This document shows positions 23,772 to 32,198 of a stretch of DNA of 64,000 bases, in pieces. A program made the position numbers and the translations under genes. How positions within the stretch are numbered: the first letter of the stretch is position 1; every line of letters starts with the position of its first letter. Location: assembly GCA_963717155.1 (NCBI GenBank), contig OY970326.1:992001-1056000 (forward strand), given 5' to 3'. This stretch comes from G963717155 sp963717155. Its GTDB lineage: Bacteria > Actinomycetota > Thermoleophilia > Gaiellales > JALYLC01. Below the pieces are notes generated by a model that ran no database searches, had not been told where the DNA came from, and worked only from the letters and a program-made list of their open reading frames with translations.

Positions 23772-24857
23772 ATGACGATCCCGGCCGATCCGGTCCTCGT
23801 CGCGTTGCTCGAGCGCGCCACCGCCGAGGCGCTCGCCGAACCCGCGCGCGAGAGCGACGTGTTCTGGTCGACGGTCGCCGAAGCGGTCACAGCGGTTCCG
23901 GTCGACGAGGTCCTGGCTGTTGCGGTCACGTTCTGCCGGTCGAAAGCGCCGGCCATGCGGGCGACCGGCGCGGGACTCGTCGCGGAGCTCTGCAACCTCG
24001 GACGTGAGTGGGTCGGCGACGCGCTCGAGGTCCTCGAGTCGCTGCTCGCGCGCGAGGACGAGCCGGATGTGATCAAGGTCGCGCTCCATGGCGTCGCGCT
24101 GACCGGGCTCGCCGCGGCCGTCCCGACCGTGCTGCGCTTCGCGTCGAACCCCGATGCGACGGTTCGGCTGGATGCCACGCACGCGCTCTACTGCTGTGCC
24201 GGGGAGCCCGCCTCGCCCGACGCGATCGACGCGCTCATCCGGCTCTCGGAGGACCCCGACGACGCCGTCCGAGACTGGGCGACCTTCGGCCTCGGGACCC
24301 GGCTGGATGCCGATGACGGCGAGGTTCGAGCCGCGCTCGTAGACCGTTTGAGCGACGGCTACCTCGACGTCCGCGAGGAGGCAGCCGTCGGTCTCGCCCG
24401 GCGCGGCGATCCGCGGGCGTTCGAGCCGGTGCGCGCACTGCTCGACGCCGACGAGGTGTCGACGCTGACCGTCGAGGCGGCCGGCTACCTCGCAGACGAG
24501 CGCCTGCTGCGGCCGCTGCTCGAGCTGGGGGAGTGGTGGGAGGATGACTCCGATCTGCTCACGCTGGCGATCGCCAGCTGCGACCCGGCTGCCCGCGAGC
24601 GTTTCGATGAGCGCACGCGCATGCTCGTCGAGCTGATCGAGGACGCCTTCGACGAGCTCGGGCCTGCTCGAACGCTCGACGGAGTGGCCGCCGGCCGGTC
24701 GTCCCGCGAGCTCGGCAGCACGCTCACCGTGCACTGGACGGACGAAGACGGACTCCAGCGAGGAGCCACGTGGTCGATCGAGACCCTGCTCGCGCGGCCC
24801 GACGTGCAGAATGATGTCGAGCGCGCCGCCTCGGCCGTGTTGTCGGACATCCGTTGA
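23772..24857 (+). CDS. HEAT-repeat protein
   Basis: The 361-residue acidic protein consists of helical repeats of about 30-35 residues. Repeating elements include RATGAGLVAELCNLG, IKVALHGVALTGLAA, RLDATHALYCCAG, RDWATFGLGTRLD and REEAAVGLARRGDPRA. This is the pattern of HEAT/PBS-lyase-type repeats that form protein-binding solenoids. No enzyme motif or signal peptide is visible. It sits alone between the importer operon and the LuxR operon, and its partner is unknown. Confidence 0.75.
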   Translation: MTIPADPVLVALLERATAEALAEPARESDVFWSTVAEAVTAVPVDEVLAVAVTFCRSKAPAMRATGAGLVAELCNLGREWVGDALEVLESLLAREDEPDVIKVALHGVALTGLAAAVPTVLRFASNPDATVRLDATHALYCCAGEPASPDAIDALIRLSEDPDDAVRDWATFGLGTRLDADDGEVRAALVDRLSDGYLDVREEAAVGLARRGDPRAFEPVRALLDADEVSTLTVEAAGYLADERLLRPLLELGEWWEDDSDLLTLAIASCDPAARERFDERTRMLVELIEDAFDELGPARTLDGVAAGRSSRELGSTLTVHWTDEDGLQRGATWSIETLLARPDVQNDVERAASAVLSDIR

Positions 24858-24889
24858 CGGTTCGGCCCCGCGCGACGGCCGCACTGCGG

Positions 24890-24895
24890 AATAAT
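24890..24895 (+). promoter_or_regulatory. -10 element of a leaderless transcript (LuxR operon)
   Basis: AATAAT ends 6 nt before the ATG of the LuxR-type gene, in an otherwise very GC-rich stretch and without a ribosome-binding site. It fits leaderless initiation of the LuxR-SDR-VOC-hydrolase operon. Confidence 0.5.
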
Positions 24896-24901
24896 GGTGC
24901 C

Positions 24902-27526
24902 ATGCCGGCGAACCTGTCTGACATATCTGCCCCGCCGAGCATGCTCGAGCGGGACGAGTCGCTCGAGGTGCTGCGGCAGGCTCTCGCCTCGGCGAGCTCC
25001 GGCGCGGGCCGGTTGCTGCTCGTCGCCGGCGACGGCGGGGTTGGCAAGACCGCGCTCGTGCGTGCCTTCGTCGATGCCGCGGACGGCTCGCCGCACGTCC
25101 TGTGGGGCGCGTGCGACCCGCTGTCGACGCCGGCCCCGCTCAGCCCGTTCTTCGACATGGCTGCCTCTGCGGGGCCCGGACTGCGCTCGGTGCTCGCCGG
25201 TCCGTGCAACCCGCACGAGGTGTTCGCGGCCCTGCGCGACGAGATGGTCGAGCCGCTGACCGTGCTGGTCGTCGAGGACGTGCACTGGGCCGACGAGGCC
25301 ACCCTCGACGTCCTGCGCCTGCTCGGGCGCCGGATCTCCTCGCTGCCCGTGCTCGCGGTCGTCACCTACCGGGACGAGCAGCCGGCCGCGATCGACCCGC
25401 TGCGGGTCGCACTCGGCGATCTCGGTGGGTCGAGCGGCGTCGTGCGGCTGACGATCGAGCCGCTGTCGCCCGCGGGCGTCAGGAGGCTGGCGCACGGCCG
25501 AGATGTCGACCCCGAGCAGCTCTACCGACGCACTGCCGGCAACCCGTTCTACGTCACCGAGGTGCTCGACGCGGACGGCCCCTCGGTTCCGCCCACCGTG
25601 CGTGACGCGGTCCTGTCCCGCGTGTCCCGACTCGACCCCGGAGCGCGCGGCGTGCTGGACGTGGTCGCGTCGTCGCCGACGGCCGCCGAGCTCTGGCTGC
25701 TCGAGGAGGTCTGCGGAGACTGTGACGACGGCGTGGCCGCGTGCCTCGCCGCCGGCATGCTGGTCGAGACCGGCGGCGCGGTCGGGTTCCGCCACGAGAT
25801 CGCACGTGAGGCCGTCGAGGCGGCGATACCCGCGCGCCGGCGGCGTGAGCTGCACCGCACCATCCTCAGCGCGCTGACGTCACGGCCCGCACAGGCGGAT
25901 CCGGCCCGCCTCGCGCATCACGCGGAGATCGCAGGCGAGACCGGGGCGGCGGTGCGCTACGCGCGCGCCGCGGCGGCCCGCTCGGCCTCTGTAGGCGCGC
26001 ACCGTCAGGCGGCCGCCCAGTACGGTCGCGCGCTCCGCTTTGCGGACGACCTCGCGCCGTCGCACCGTGCGGCTCTCCTGGAGCTCCGGTCGGAGGCCCT
26101 GTACGCGGCCGACGAGCAGGTCGAGTCGATCGCCGATCTGAACGCCGCGATGGCGCTGCACCACGAGGCGGGCGACATCTGCCGCGAGGCTGACACCATG
26201 CGCAGGCTAGTGCCGCGTCTGACGTGCCGCGGGCTGATGGACGAGGCGCTGGAAGCCGCCGGCCGGGCCGTCGAGCTGCTCGAGCCATTGCCCCCGGGGC
26301 GTGAGCTCGGCAGCGCGTTGGGGGCGATGGCACAGCTGTATCTGAGCATCGACGACCTCGACAGCGCGATCGAGTGGGGGCGGCGCGCTGCCGTCATCGC
26401 CGCCGAGTTCGACGATAGCGAGACATCCGTCGAGGTGGCGATCACGGTCGGCACCGCTGAGTTCTGGCGCGACGGTCCGGCACGCTCGCGCGGCCTCGAG
26501 CAGGCGCTGGAGCTCGCACGGTCCGAGGGGGTCGAGGCCGATGTGCCGCGGGCGCTCAACAACCTCGCCTGGGCGGCAGTCGGGCACCGCGCGCACCCCA
26601 CGGCAGACAGGTGGATCGCGGAGGGTCTCGCCTACTCCGAGGGACACGACCTGGACCTGTGGCGGCTCTCGATCCTGTCGGCCCGGGCCCGATCCGAGCT
26701 GAACCAGGGGCGCTGGACGGATGCGATCGAGACCGCCGAGCTGCTGATCGCCGACCTGCGCGACTCGCCCAGCCCTCGAGCCGAGGGCATGCTCGTGCGG
26801 GCGCTCGTACGGGCCCGCCGCGGAGATCCGGGTGCGGCGCGCGGCGTGTCGGAGGCCAGCGCGATCGTGCTTCCGGAGCCGATCTGGGTGATCTCCCTCG
26901 CGACCGCGCGCGCGGAGATCGAGTGGCTCGCCGGACGGACAGACAGGATCGGCCCGGCAACGGATGAGGCGTACGAGCTGGCGCTGGGACAGTCGTCGCC
27001 GTGGTCTCTCGCCGAGCTCGCGTGCTGGCGGCATCGGGCAGGGCTCGAGATCGAGCGGGACCGCGCGCTGCCCGATCCGATCGCGCTCGAGATCCAGGGG
27101 CGCCATCGCGCTGCGGCCGCCGCCTGGCAGCTGCTCGGCTGCCCCTACGAGTCTGCGCTCGTGCTCGGCCTCGCAGACGACTCGGAGGCGGTCGCGGAGG
27201 CCCACGATCGGCTGCGGAAGCTGGGCGCGGGCCGCGCGGCGGCGATCGCGGCCCGGCGCCTGCGCGAGCGCGGGGTCCGCGGGATCGTCCGCGGGCCGCG
27301 TCGGGCGACGCGACGGAACCCCGCCAACCTCACGGCCCGCGAGCTCGACGTGCTCGCACTGGTGGCGGACGGCCTCAGCAACTCCGAGATCGCCGAGCGC
27401 CTGTTCGTCTCGACCCGGACTGTCGACCACCACGTGTCGGCGATCCTGCGGAAGCTCCACGTGCCCAGCCGCGGGCGGGCGATCGCAGCGGCGGCAGCGA
27501 GCGGCATCGTGGTGCCCGGCGCCTGA
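24902..27526 (+). CDS. Large AAA-type LuxR family transcriptional regulator (LAL/MalT-like)
   Basis: The 874-residue protein has an N-terminal STAND-like ATPase (Walker A GDGGVGKTALVRAF at about 43-56, Walker B LTVLVVEDVHWAD). A long helical, TPR-like middle follows, and a C-terminal LuxR helix-turn-helix (LTARELDVLALVADG, then NSEIAERLFVSTRTVDHHV) spans about residues 805-870. Such regulators act as ATP-dependent, ligand-gated activators. The last codon overlaps the SDR start (TGATG), so it is co-transcribed with the three enzyme genes and probably controls them. The inducer is unknown. Confidence 0.9.
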   Translation: MPANLSDISAPPSMLERDESLEVLRQALASASSGAGRLLLVAGDGGVGKTALVRAFVDAADGSPHVLWGACDPLSTPAPLSPFFDMAASAGPGLRSVLAGPCNPHEVFAALRDEMVEPLTVLVVEDVHWADEATLDVLRLLGRRISSLPVLAVVTYRDEQPAAIDPLRVALGDLGGSSGVVRLTIEPLSPAGVRRLAHGRDVDPEQLYRRTAGNPFYVTEVLDADGPSVPPTVRDAVLSRVSRLDPGARGVLDVVASSPTAAELWLLEEVCGDCDDGVAACLAAGMLVETGGAVGFRHEIAREAVEAAIPARRRRELHRTILSALTSRPAQADPARLAHHAEIAGETGAAVRYARAAAARSASVGAHRQAAAQYGRALRFADDLAPSHRAALLELRSEALYAADEQVESIADLNAAMALHHEAGDICREADTMRRLVPRLTCRGLMDEALEAAGRAVELLEPLPPGRELGSALGAMAQLYLSIDDLDSAIEWGRRAAVIAAEFDDSETSVEVAITVGTAEFWRDGPARSRGLEQALELARSEGVEADVPRALNNLAWAAVGHRAHPTADRWIAEGLAYSEGHDLDLWRLSILSARARSELNQGRWTDAIETAELLIADLRDSPSPRAEGMLVRALVRARRGDPGAARGVSEASAIVLPEPIWVISLATARAEIEWLAGRTDRIGPATDEAYELALGQSSPWSLAELACWRHRAGLEIERDRALPDPIALEIQGRHRAAAAAWQLLGCPYESALVLGLADDSEAVAEAHDRLRKLGAGRAAAIAARRLRERGVRGIVRGPRRATRRNPANLTARELDVLALVADGLSNSEIAERLFVSTRTVDHHVSAILRKLHVPSRGRAIAAAAASGIVVPGA

Positions 27527-28272
27527 TGGGCCGGGTGGATCGCAAGATCGTCGTCGTCACGGGCGCGGCCGCCGGGCAGGGCGCAGCCGAGGCTCGTGCG
27601 CTGGCGCTCGAGGGGGCGACCGTGATCGCGACGGACCTCCACGAAGACGATCCGGGGCTCGGAGAGGGAATCGTGTACCGCCGGCTCGATGTCTCGCGTC
27701 CGGACCACTGGCGCGAGCTGGGAGCGTGGCTGGCCGAGACGTACGACGACGTCCACGGCCTCGTGAACAACGCGGGCATCCCGTTCCGGGCGCGGCTGCA
27801 GGAGCTCGAGCTCGCCGATTGGGACCGTGTGATCGGGATCAACCTGACCGGCACGCTGCTCGGGATCCAGACAGTCGCGCCGCTCATGCCCGCCGGCGGC
27901 TCGATCGTGAACGTGAGCTCGATCGCCGGCCTCTCTGGGCACTACGCGGCCGCCTACACCGTCAGCAAGTGGGGTGTCCGCGGACTGTCCCGCGTTGCGA
28001 GCCTCGAGCTCGGCGACCGGGGCATCCGGGTCAACACGGTGCTGCCGGGGTACATCGAGACCGCCATGACCGCCTCGGCCCCCGAGTGGTTCAGAGCGGC
28101 GAACATCGATCAGACGCCCCTCGGACGCACCGGCACGCCCGAGGAGGTCGCGCCGCTCGTCGTCTTCCTGATCTCGGACGAGTCGGCGTACATCAGCGGC
28201 GCCGAGATCGTCGTCGACGGAGGGCAGACCGGCCACGGCGGGACGAAGCGGTTCTCCGACGCCAGCCGGTAG
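27526..28272 (+). CDS. Short-chain dehydrogenase/reductase
   Basis: The 248-residue classical SDR has a cofactor motif TGAAAGQGAAEA near residue 12 and NNAG near 80. The catalytic Ser-Tyr-Lys lies in VNVSSIAGLSG and YTVSKWG. The downstream VLPGYIETAMT and EIVVDGGQTG are typical of 3-oxoacyl-ACP reductase or hydroxysteroid dehydrogenase-like members. Asp in ATDLHEDD after the second strand suggests NAD(H) preference. The substrate is unknown; operon partners point to catabolism of a lactone- or ester-containing compound. Confidence 0.9.
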   Translation: MGRVDRKIVVVTGAAAGQGAAEARALALEGATVIATDLHEDDPGLGEGIVYRRLDVSRPDHWRELGAWLAETYDDVHGLVNNAGIPFRARLQELELADWDRVIGINLTGTLLGIQTVAPLMPAGGSIVNVSSIAGLSGHYAAAYTVSKWGVRGLSRVASLELGDRGIRVNTVLPGYIETAMTASAPEWFRAANIDQTPLGRTGTPEEVAPLVVFLISDESAYISGAEIVVDGGQTGHGGTKRFSDASR

Positions 28273-28281
28273 GGTTGCTCG

Positions 28282-28320
28282 ATGAGCACGGTCGGTCCGC
28301 GAGTCCTGGCAGGAGGGTGA
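28282..28320 (+). CDS. Possible 12-residue leader peptide
   Basis: A TAGGGT box overlaps the SDR stop and is followed by 6 nt and then ATG. This gives a short frame MSTVGPRVLAGG whose TGA ends one base before the GTG of the VOC gene, inside its AGGAGG ribosome-binding region. The spacing matches the leaderless starts seen elsewhere in the window. It could be a coupling leader, or chance. Confidence 0.3.
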   Translation: MSTVGPRVLAGG

Positions 28321-28321
28321 C

Positions 28322-28858
28322 GTGCTGAGCGATTTCGGCCAGCCGATGGGCGCGATCGCGCAGTTCGCCTACGTGGTGCGCGACGTCGAGCGCGAGATGC
28401 TGCGCTACGCGGAGCGCCTCCGGCTGGGGCCGTGGTTCGTGCTCGGACCCTTCCAACCGCCGGAGGGCCGCTACCGCGGCCAGCCGACGCATGCGACGTT
28501 CACGATCGCGCACGCGTTCGCGGGCCATGCGATGGTCGAGCTGATCCAGCAGCACGACGACGCCCCCTCCGTCTTCAACGAGCGGGACGGCGATGCCCGC
28601 TACGGGTTCCACCACTGGGGGCTCTACACGAGGACGTTCGAGGACGACCTCGCGCGCTATGCGGCGCTGGGCTACGAGGAGGCGTACTCCGATCGTCTCC
28701 CGACCGGCTCGCGGGTGGTGTACCTCGACGCGACGCGCGACTTCCCGGGGATGATCGAGCTGCTCGAGCACAGCGACGCGCAGGAGCGGTTCTACACGGA
28801 GATGTACCGGGCCGCCGTCGGCTGGGACGGCAGCGACCCGATCAGGCACGAAGGCTGA
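28322..28858 (+). CDS. VOC superfamily (glyoxalase-like) protein
   Basis: The 178-residue protein has the beta-alpha-beta-beta-beta modules of the vicinal oxygen chelate fold. A first half starts IAQFAYVVRDVEREMLRYAE and includes AMVELIQQHDD; a second half starts FHHWGLYTRTFEDDLARYAALG and ends with MIELLEH. His and Glu at the strand starts could bind a metal. AGGAGG lies 5 nt before the GTG. Family members include methylmalonyl-CoA epimerase-like and ring-cleavage-type enzymes; the reaction here cannot be assigned. Confidence 0.82.
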   Translation: MLSDFGQPMGAIAQFAYVVRDVEREMLRYAERLRLGPWFVLGPFQPPEGRYRGQPTHATFTIAHAFAGHAMVELIQQHDDAPSVFNERDGDARYGFHHWGLYTRTFEDDLARYAALGYEEAYSDRLPTGSRVVYLDATRDFPGMIELLEHSDAQERFYTEMYRAAVGWDGSDPIRHEG

Positions 28859-28869
28859 GGAGCGAGGGC

Positions 28870-29829
28870 GTGAGTAGCATCGAGACCGTACGCGGGCCGG
28901 TCGATGTCGCCGACCTCGGCGCGACGCTGATGCACGAGCACATCTTCGTGCTCGACCCCGAGGCCCGGCAGAACTACAGCCACGCCTGGGGCGAGAGCTA
29001 CTGGGACGAGGAGGTCCGCGTCGCAGACGCGATCCAGAAGCTGCGACGGCTGCGGGCCGGCGGCATCACCACGCTGGTCGACCCGACGGTCCCGGGACTC
29101 GGTCGGTACATCCCGCGCATCCAGCGGGTCAACGCCGAGGTCGACCTCAACATCGTCGTGGCCACCGGCGCCTACGCCTTCCTCGAGCTGCCCGGGTTCC
29201 TCGGGTACCGATCCCACGATCAGATCGTCGAGCTCTGGGTGCGGGAGATCCGTGAAGGCATCGACGACACGGGTGTCAAGGCGGCGTTCCTGAAGTTCGC
29301 CGTCGAGCAGCACGGGCTGATCGGCGACATCCCTCGCATCCTGGCGGCGATCGCTGAGGTCAGCGTGGAGACGGGCGCGCCCGTGATGGTCCACACGAAC
29401 GCACCGGCTCGCACGGGGCTGATCGCGCTCGAGGCGCTGACGGATGCCGGCGTCGACCCGACGCGGATCGTGATCGCCCACGCCGGTGACAGCAACGATC
29501 TCGACTACCTGCGCGCGATCGCGGACACGGGGGCGAGCCTCGGCTGCGATCGCTTCAAGGTCGACCACTTCAACCCGGACGCGAGGCGCATCGAGACGCT
29601 CGCGGCGCTCGTGGCGGAGGGCTACACCGGCAGCGTGCATCTCGGACACGACGCCGCGTGCTTCTACGACTTCATGTTCCAGAACCCGTTCTTCGTCGAC
29701 GAGAAGCCGGACTACCTCCACATCTCGCAGAAGATCGTGCCCGCGCTCTTGGCCGCCGGCGTGACGCAGGCCCAGGTCGACGAGATGTTCCACGACAACC
29801 CGCGGCGCTTCTTCATGCGTTCCGACTGA
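28870..29829 (+). CDS. Phosphotriesterase-family metallohydrolase (lactonase-like)
   Basis: The 319-residue TIM-barrel protein has the PTE family ligands: LMHEHIF near residue 20 (HxH), the Lys bridging two metals in AAFLKFAV near 145, and PVMVHTNAP near 175. IAHAGDSNDL near 205 and the terminal Asp in LGHDAACF near 265 complete the set. It also has the typical ending HDNPRRFF. These enzymes hydrolyse lactones or organophosphate-type esters. GTG start has GAGGAGCGAGGG upstream. As fourth gene of the LuxR-SDR-VOC operon, a lactonase role in catabolism is plausible. Confidence 0.9.
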   Translation: MSSIETVRGPVDVADLGATLMHEHIFVLDPEARQNYSHAWGESYWDEEVRVADAIQKLRRLRAGGITTLVDPTVPGLGRYIPRIQRVNAEVDLNIVVATGAYAFLELPGFLGYRSHDQIVELWVREIREGIDDTGVKAAFLKFAVEQHGLIGDIPRILAAIAEVSVETGAPVMVHTNAPARTGLIALEALTDAGVDPTRIVIAHAGDSNDLDYLRAIADTGASLGCDRFKVDHFNPDARRIETLAALVAEGYTGSVHLGHDAACFYDFMFQNPFFVDEKPDYLHISQKIVPALLAAGVTQAQVDEMFHDNPRRFFMRSD

Positions 29830-29835
29830 CCGCCA

Positions 29836-30513
29836 TTACGCGGCGAGCGCCGTACCGACGGCGGCGGGCACATCTGCGACTTGCTCGAGAACGCACACCG
29901 CGCCGGCTTCCTCGAGCTCGGATGCGGCGAAGCCGCCGGTCAGGACGCCGATGAACGGGATTCCCGCGCGGTTCGCCGCCTGCCCGTCCCAGACGGTGTC
30001 GCCCACGAGCGCGGCGTGCCGAGTCGCCGCCCGAGCGAGCGCCGCGATCACCACGTCGGGCTCCGGCTTCGACGCCGAGACGTCCTCCTTCGTCACGGTC
30101 ATCGAGCGCAGGCGCTCGGCGCCGAGGATGCGAAGAAAGGCATCGGCATGGCGTGCGATCGCCGACGTGGCCAGTACCACGGTGAACCCTTCCGCCTCGA
30201 GGCGGTCCGGCACGGCACCCGCGCCGGCGAAGCCGCGTATCTCGGGGAGGAGGACGTCGAAGCGCGCTTCCCACGACGCGCGCACCGCATCGCCGAGGTC
30301 GCGCTCGACCCGGTCGCCGGCGACGGCCCCGACGAGCTTGTCCCCTCCCATACCGACGTGCCGGTGAAGGCGCCACACGGGAATGTCGAGATCGTGATCG
30401 CGAAACGCCCGCGACCAGGCGATCGCGTGGTGGTACGCCGTGTCGACGAGCGTTCCGTCGATGTCGAGGAGGACCGCTCGCCTCGCGGCCGCCGAGGTCA
30501 TCGGCCGGCTCAC
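29836..30513 (-). CDS. HAD-superfamily phosphatase (phosphoglycolate phosphatase-like)
   Basis: The 225-residue protein has the HAD motifs: LLDIDGTLVDT near residue 15 (nucleophile Asp), VLATSAIARHAD (motif II), SASKPEPDVV (motif III Lys) and ALVGDTVWDGQAA (motif IV). A helical cap follows motif I. Small-molecule phosphatase or beta-phosphoglucomutase-like activity is likely, substrate unknown. GTG overlaps the upstream zinc-ribbon gene (GTGA); an internal ATG at 30501 is an alternative start. Its 3' end is 6 nt from the convergent hydrolase gene. Confidence 0.88.
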   Translation of the reverse strand: MSRPMTSAAARRAVLLDIDGTLVDTAYHHAIAWSRAFRDHDLDIPVWRLHRHVGMGGDKLVGAVAGDRVERDLGDAVRASWEARFDVLLPEIRGFAGAGAVPDRLEAEGFTVVLATSAIARHADAFLRILGAERLRSMTVTKEDVSASKPEPDVVIAALARAATRHAALVGDTVWDGQAANRAGIPFIGVLTGGFAASELEEAGAVCVLEQVADVPAAVGTALAA

Positions 30514-30761
30514 GATGCGGGCGCCTCGGGCTCCGCGGGGCGCCGGTGCTCGCGCTGGCTGAACGGGCTCCGCCGGGCGAGCTTCCATTCCAGCCCGTGG
30601 CACATCGGGCAGGCCGGCACGATCCCGAAGGTGACGACGCCGTACCCGCATCCGAGGCAGCGGTAGTCGCCGGCACCGCGAGCTCCCGCCATCACGACAG
30701 GCTGGCCCGCAGCCCCGATATCTCCGGCGAGGCTGTCAGCGTCGCGGGACAGTTTCATCAC
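30510..30761 (-). CDS. Small zinc-ribbon protein
   Basis: The 83-residue product has YRCLGCGYGV and, 15 residues later, CPMCHGLEW: two CxxC pairs as in rubredoxin-like zinc ribbons, with a charged C-terminal tail. Function unknown. The start is GTG-ATG at 30761-30756. An AGGAG 5' of it is better spaced for an overlapping 11-codon frame (MYIGDETVPRR) in another phase, so the initiation here may be indirect. It is coupled to the HAD gene by GTGA. Confidence 0.65.
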   Translation of the reverse strand: MMKLSRDADSLAGDIGAAGQPVVMAGARGAGDYRCLGCGYGVVTFGIVPACPMCHGLEWKLARRSPFSQREHRRPAEPEAPAS

Positions 30762-30782
30762 CGATGTACATGCGCAGCTCCT

Positions 30783-30797
30783 GGTCGAGATTCGACC
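30783..30797. promoter_or_regulatory. Operator-like palindrome
   Basis: GGTCGAGATTCGACC is a perfect inverted repeat (6-bp arms, 3-bp centre) about 22 nt upstream of the zinc-ribbon gene, in the 78-bp gap after qcrB. Position fits a repressor site or a short hairpin. Confidence 0.35.
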
Positions 30798-30839
30798 GTT
30801 ACTACCCAGGTGTCTAGTTTCTGAACTCCCGATCGACGA

Positions 30840-32198
30840 TCAGTCGAACCCGCCGCTTCCGGTGCGACGGACGATGCGATCGTCGGCACCGCGGAGCGGG
30901 TGCCAGCCGGTGTCGCGAAGCTCGCGCGCGACCGATCTCGTGACGAGGAACACGGCGGCGGGCACGACGATCGCGGCGATGCGGAAGAGCCAGATCTGTC
31001 GCTCGTAGGGGATTCCGACCTCGACGAAGATCCTGTCCGCCGAGCCGGCCAGGAAGATGACGACGACGAAGGCGAAGACGGCCGCCCCGACCGCGGTGCG
31101 GTCCGGCGCGTCCCGCGGCCGGTCGAGCAGATGGTGCACGGCATCGTCCCCCGTCCGGCGTCGCTCGAGCGCCGGCCACGCGTACAGCAGGCCGAAGATC
31201 GCGAGCGGGAACAGCACGCCCCCGAAGAACGGGTTGGGGATGACGGTGCGGCCCGCGATCACGACGTCGAACGACGGCATCAGGCGCAGCGCGCCGATCA
31301 GCCAGCCCAGGTACCAGTCGGGCTGGGCGCCGTTCGTCCCGAGCCACGTCTCGTAGGGCCCGTACTGCCAGACCGGGTTGATCTGCACCAGCCCGCCGAG
31401 CGCGACGAGCACACCGACGACCGCGCAGAAGAGACCGATGGAGCGCAGCGCGTATGCGGGCCAGAGCCGGGTCCCGACCACGTTCTCCTCGGTTCGTCCT
31501 GGCCCGGGGAACACCGTGTGCTTGAGCAGTGCGACGAAGATGAGGTGGACGGTGATCAGCGCGGCGATGAGCACGGGCAGCAGCAGGACGTGTGCGATGT
31601 ACAGCCTGGCCTCGATCGCGCCGGAGCCGGGGAACGCGCCGTCCCAGAGCCAGAGCGCGAGGTGCGCGCCTGCCCATGGGATCGACAGGGCCACGGAGTA
31701 GGCGATCGCCATGCCCATGCCCGAGAGCAGGTCGTCGGGCAGCGAGTAGCCGATGAAGCCCTCGAGCAGGGCGAGCGTCAACATGGTGAGGCCGATGTAC
31801 CAGTTGAGATCGCGCGGCTTGCGGAACGCGCCCGTGAAGAACACGCGCATGAGGTGCAGGACGATCGCCACGATGAACACGAGCGCCGCCCAGTGATGGG
31901 TCTGGCGCACGAGGAGCCCTGCGCGCGTCCCGAGCGACATGTCGACCGTCGAGCGGTAGGCGACCGACATCCGCGTGCCCGCGAGCGGTGCGTACGCCCC
32001 GTGGTACGTCGTGGTCGCGAGGCTCGGATCGAACCAGAAGGAGAGGTACACGCCCGTCACGACGAGCACGACGAAGCAGTACAGGGCGATCTCGCCGAAC
32101 AGGAACGTCCAGTGGTCGGGGAAGACGTAGCGCGCGATCCCGCGCACCAGGCGCGAGGCGCCAGGCGCGCGCACCTCGACCGCTCGCAGGAAGCCCAT
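30840..32198 (-). CDS. qcrB: Cytochrome b subunit of the bc1 complex (QcrB)
   Basis: The 452-residue protein has multiple transmembrane helices and haem b ligands in helices II and IV (RQTHHWAALVFIVAIVLHL and the VLLLPVLIAALITVHLIF region). The quinol-site motif appears as PDWYLGWLIGALRL; PDWY replaces the PEWY of proteobacteria, as is usual in Gram-positives. It oxidises menaquinol in the membrane. It is the last gene of the oxidase-bc1 operon and overlaps qcrA (TGATG). Confidence 0.93.
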   Translation of the reverse strand: MGFLRAVEVRAPGASRLVRGIARYVFPDHWTFLFGEIALYCFVVLVVTGVYLSFWFDPSLATTTYHGAYAPLAGTRMSVAYRSTVDMSLGTRAGLLVRQTHHWAALVFIVAIVLHLMRVFFTGAFRKPRDLNWYIGLTMLTLALLEGFIGYSLPDDLLSGMGMAIAYSVALSIPWAGAHLALWLWDGAFPGSGAIEARLYIAHVLLLPVLIAALITVHLIFVALLKHTVFPGPGRTEENVVGTRLWPAYALRSIGLFCAVVGVLVALGGLVQINPVWQYGPYETWLGTNGAQPDWYLGWLIGALRLMPSFDVVIAGRTVIPNPFFGGVLFPLAIFGLLYAWPALERRRTGDDAVHHLLDRPRDAPDRTAVGAAVFAFVVVIFLAGSADRIFVEVGIPYERQIWLFRIAAIVVPAAVFLVTRSVARELRDTGWHPLRGADDRIVRRTGSGGFD

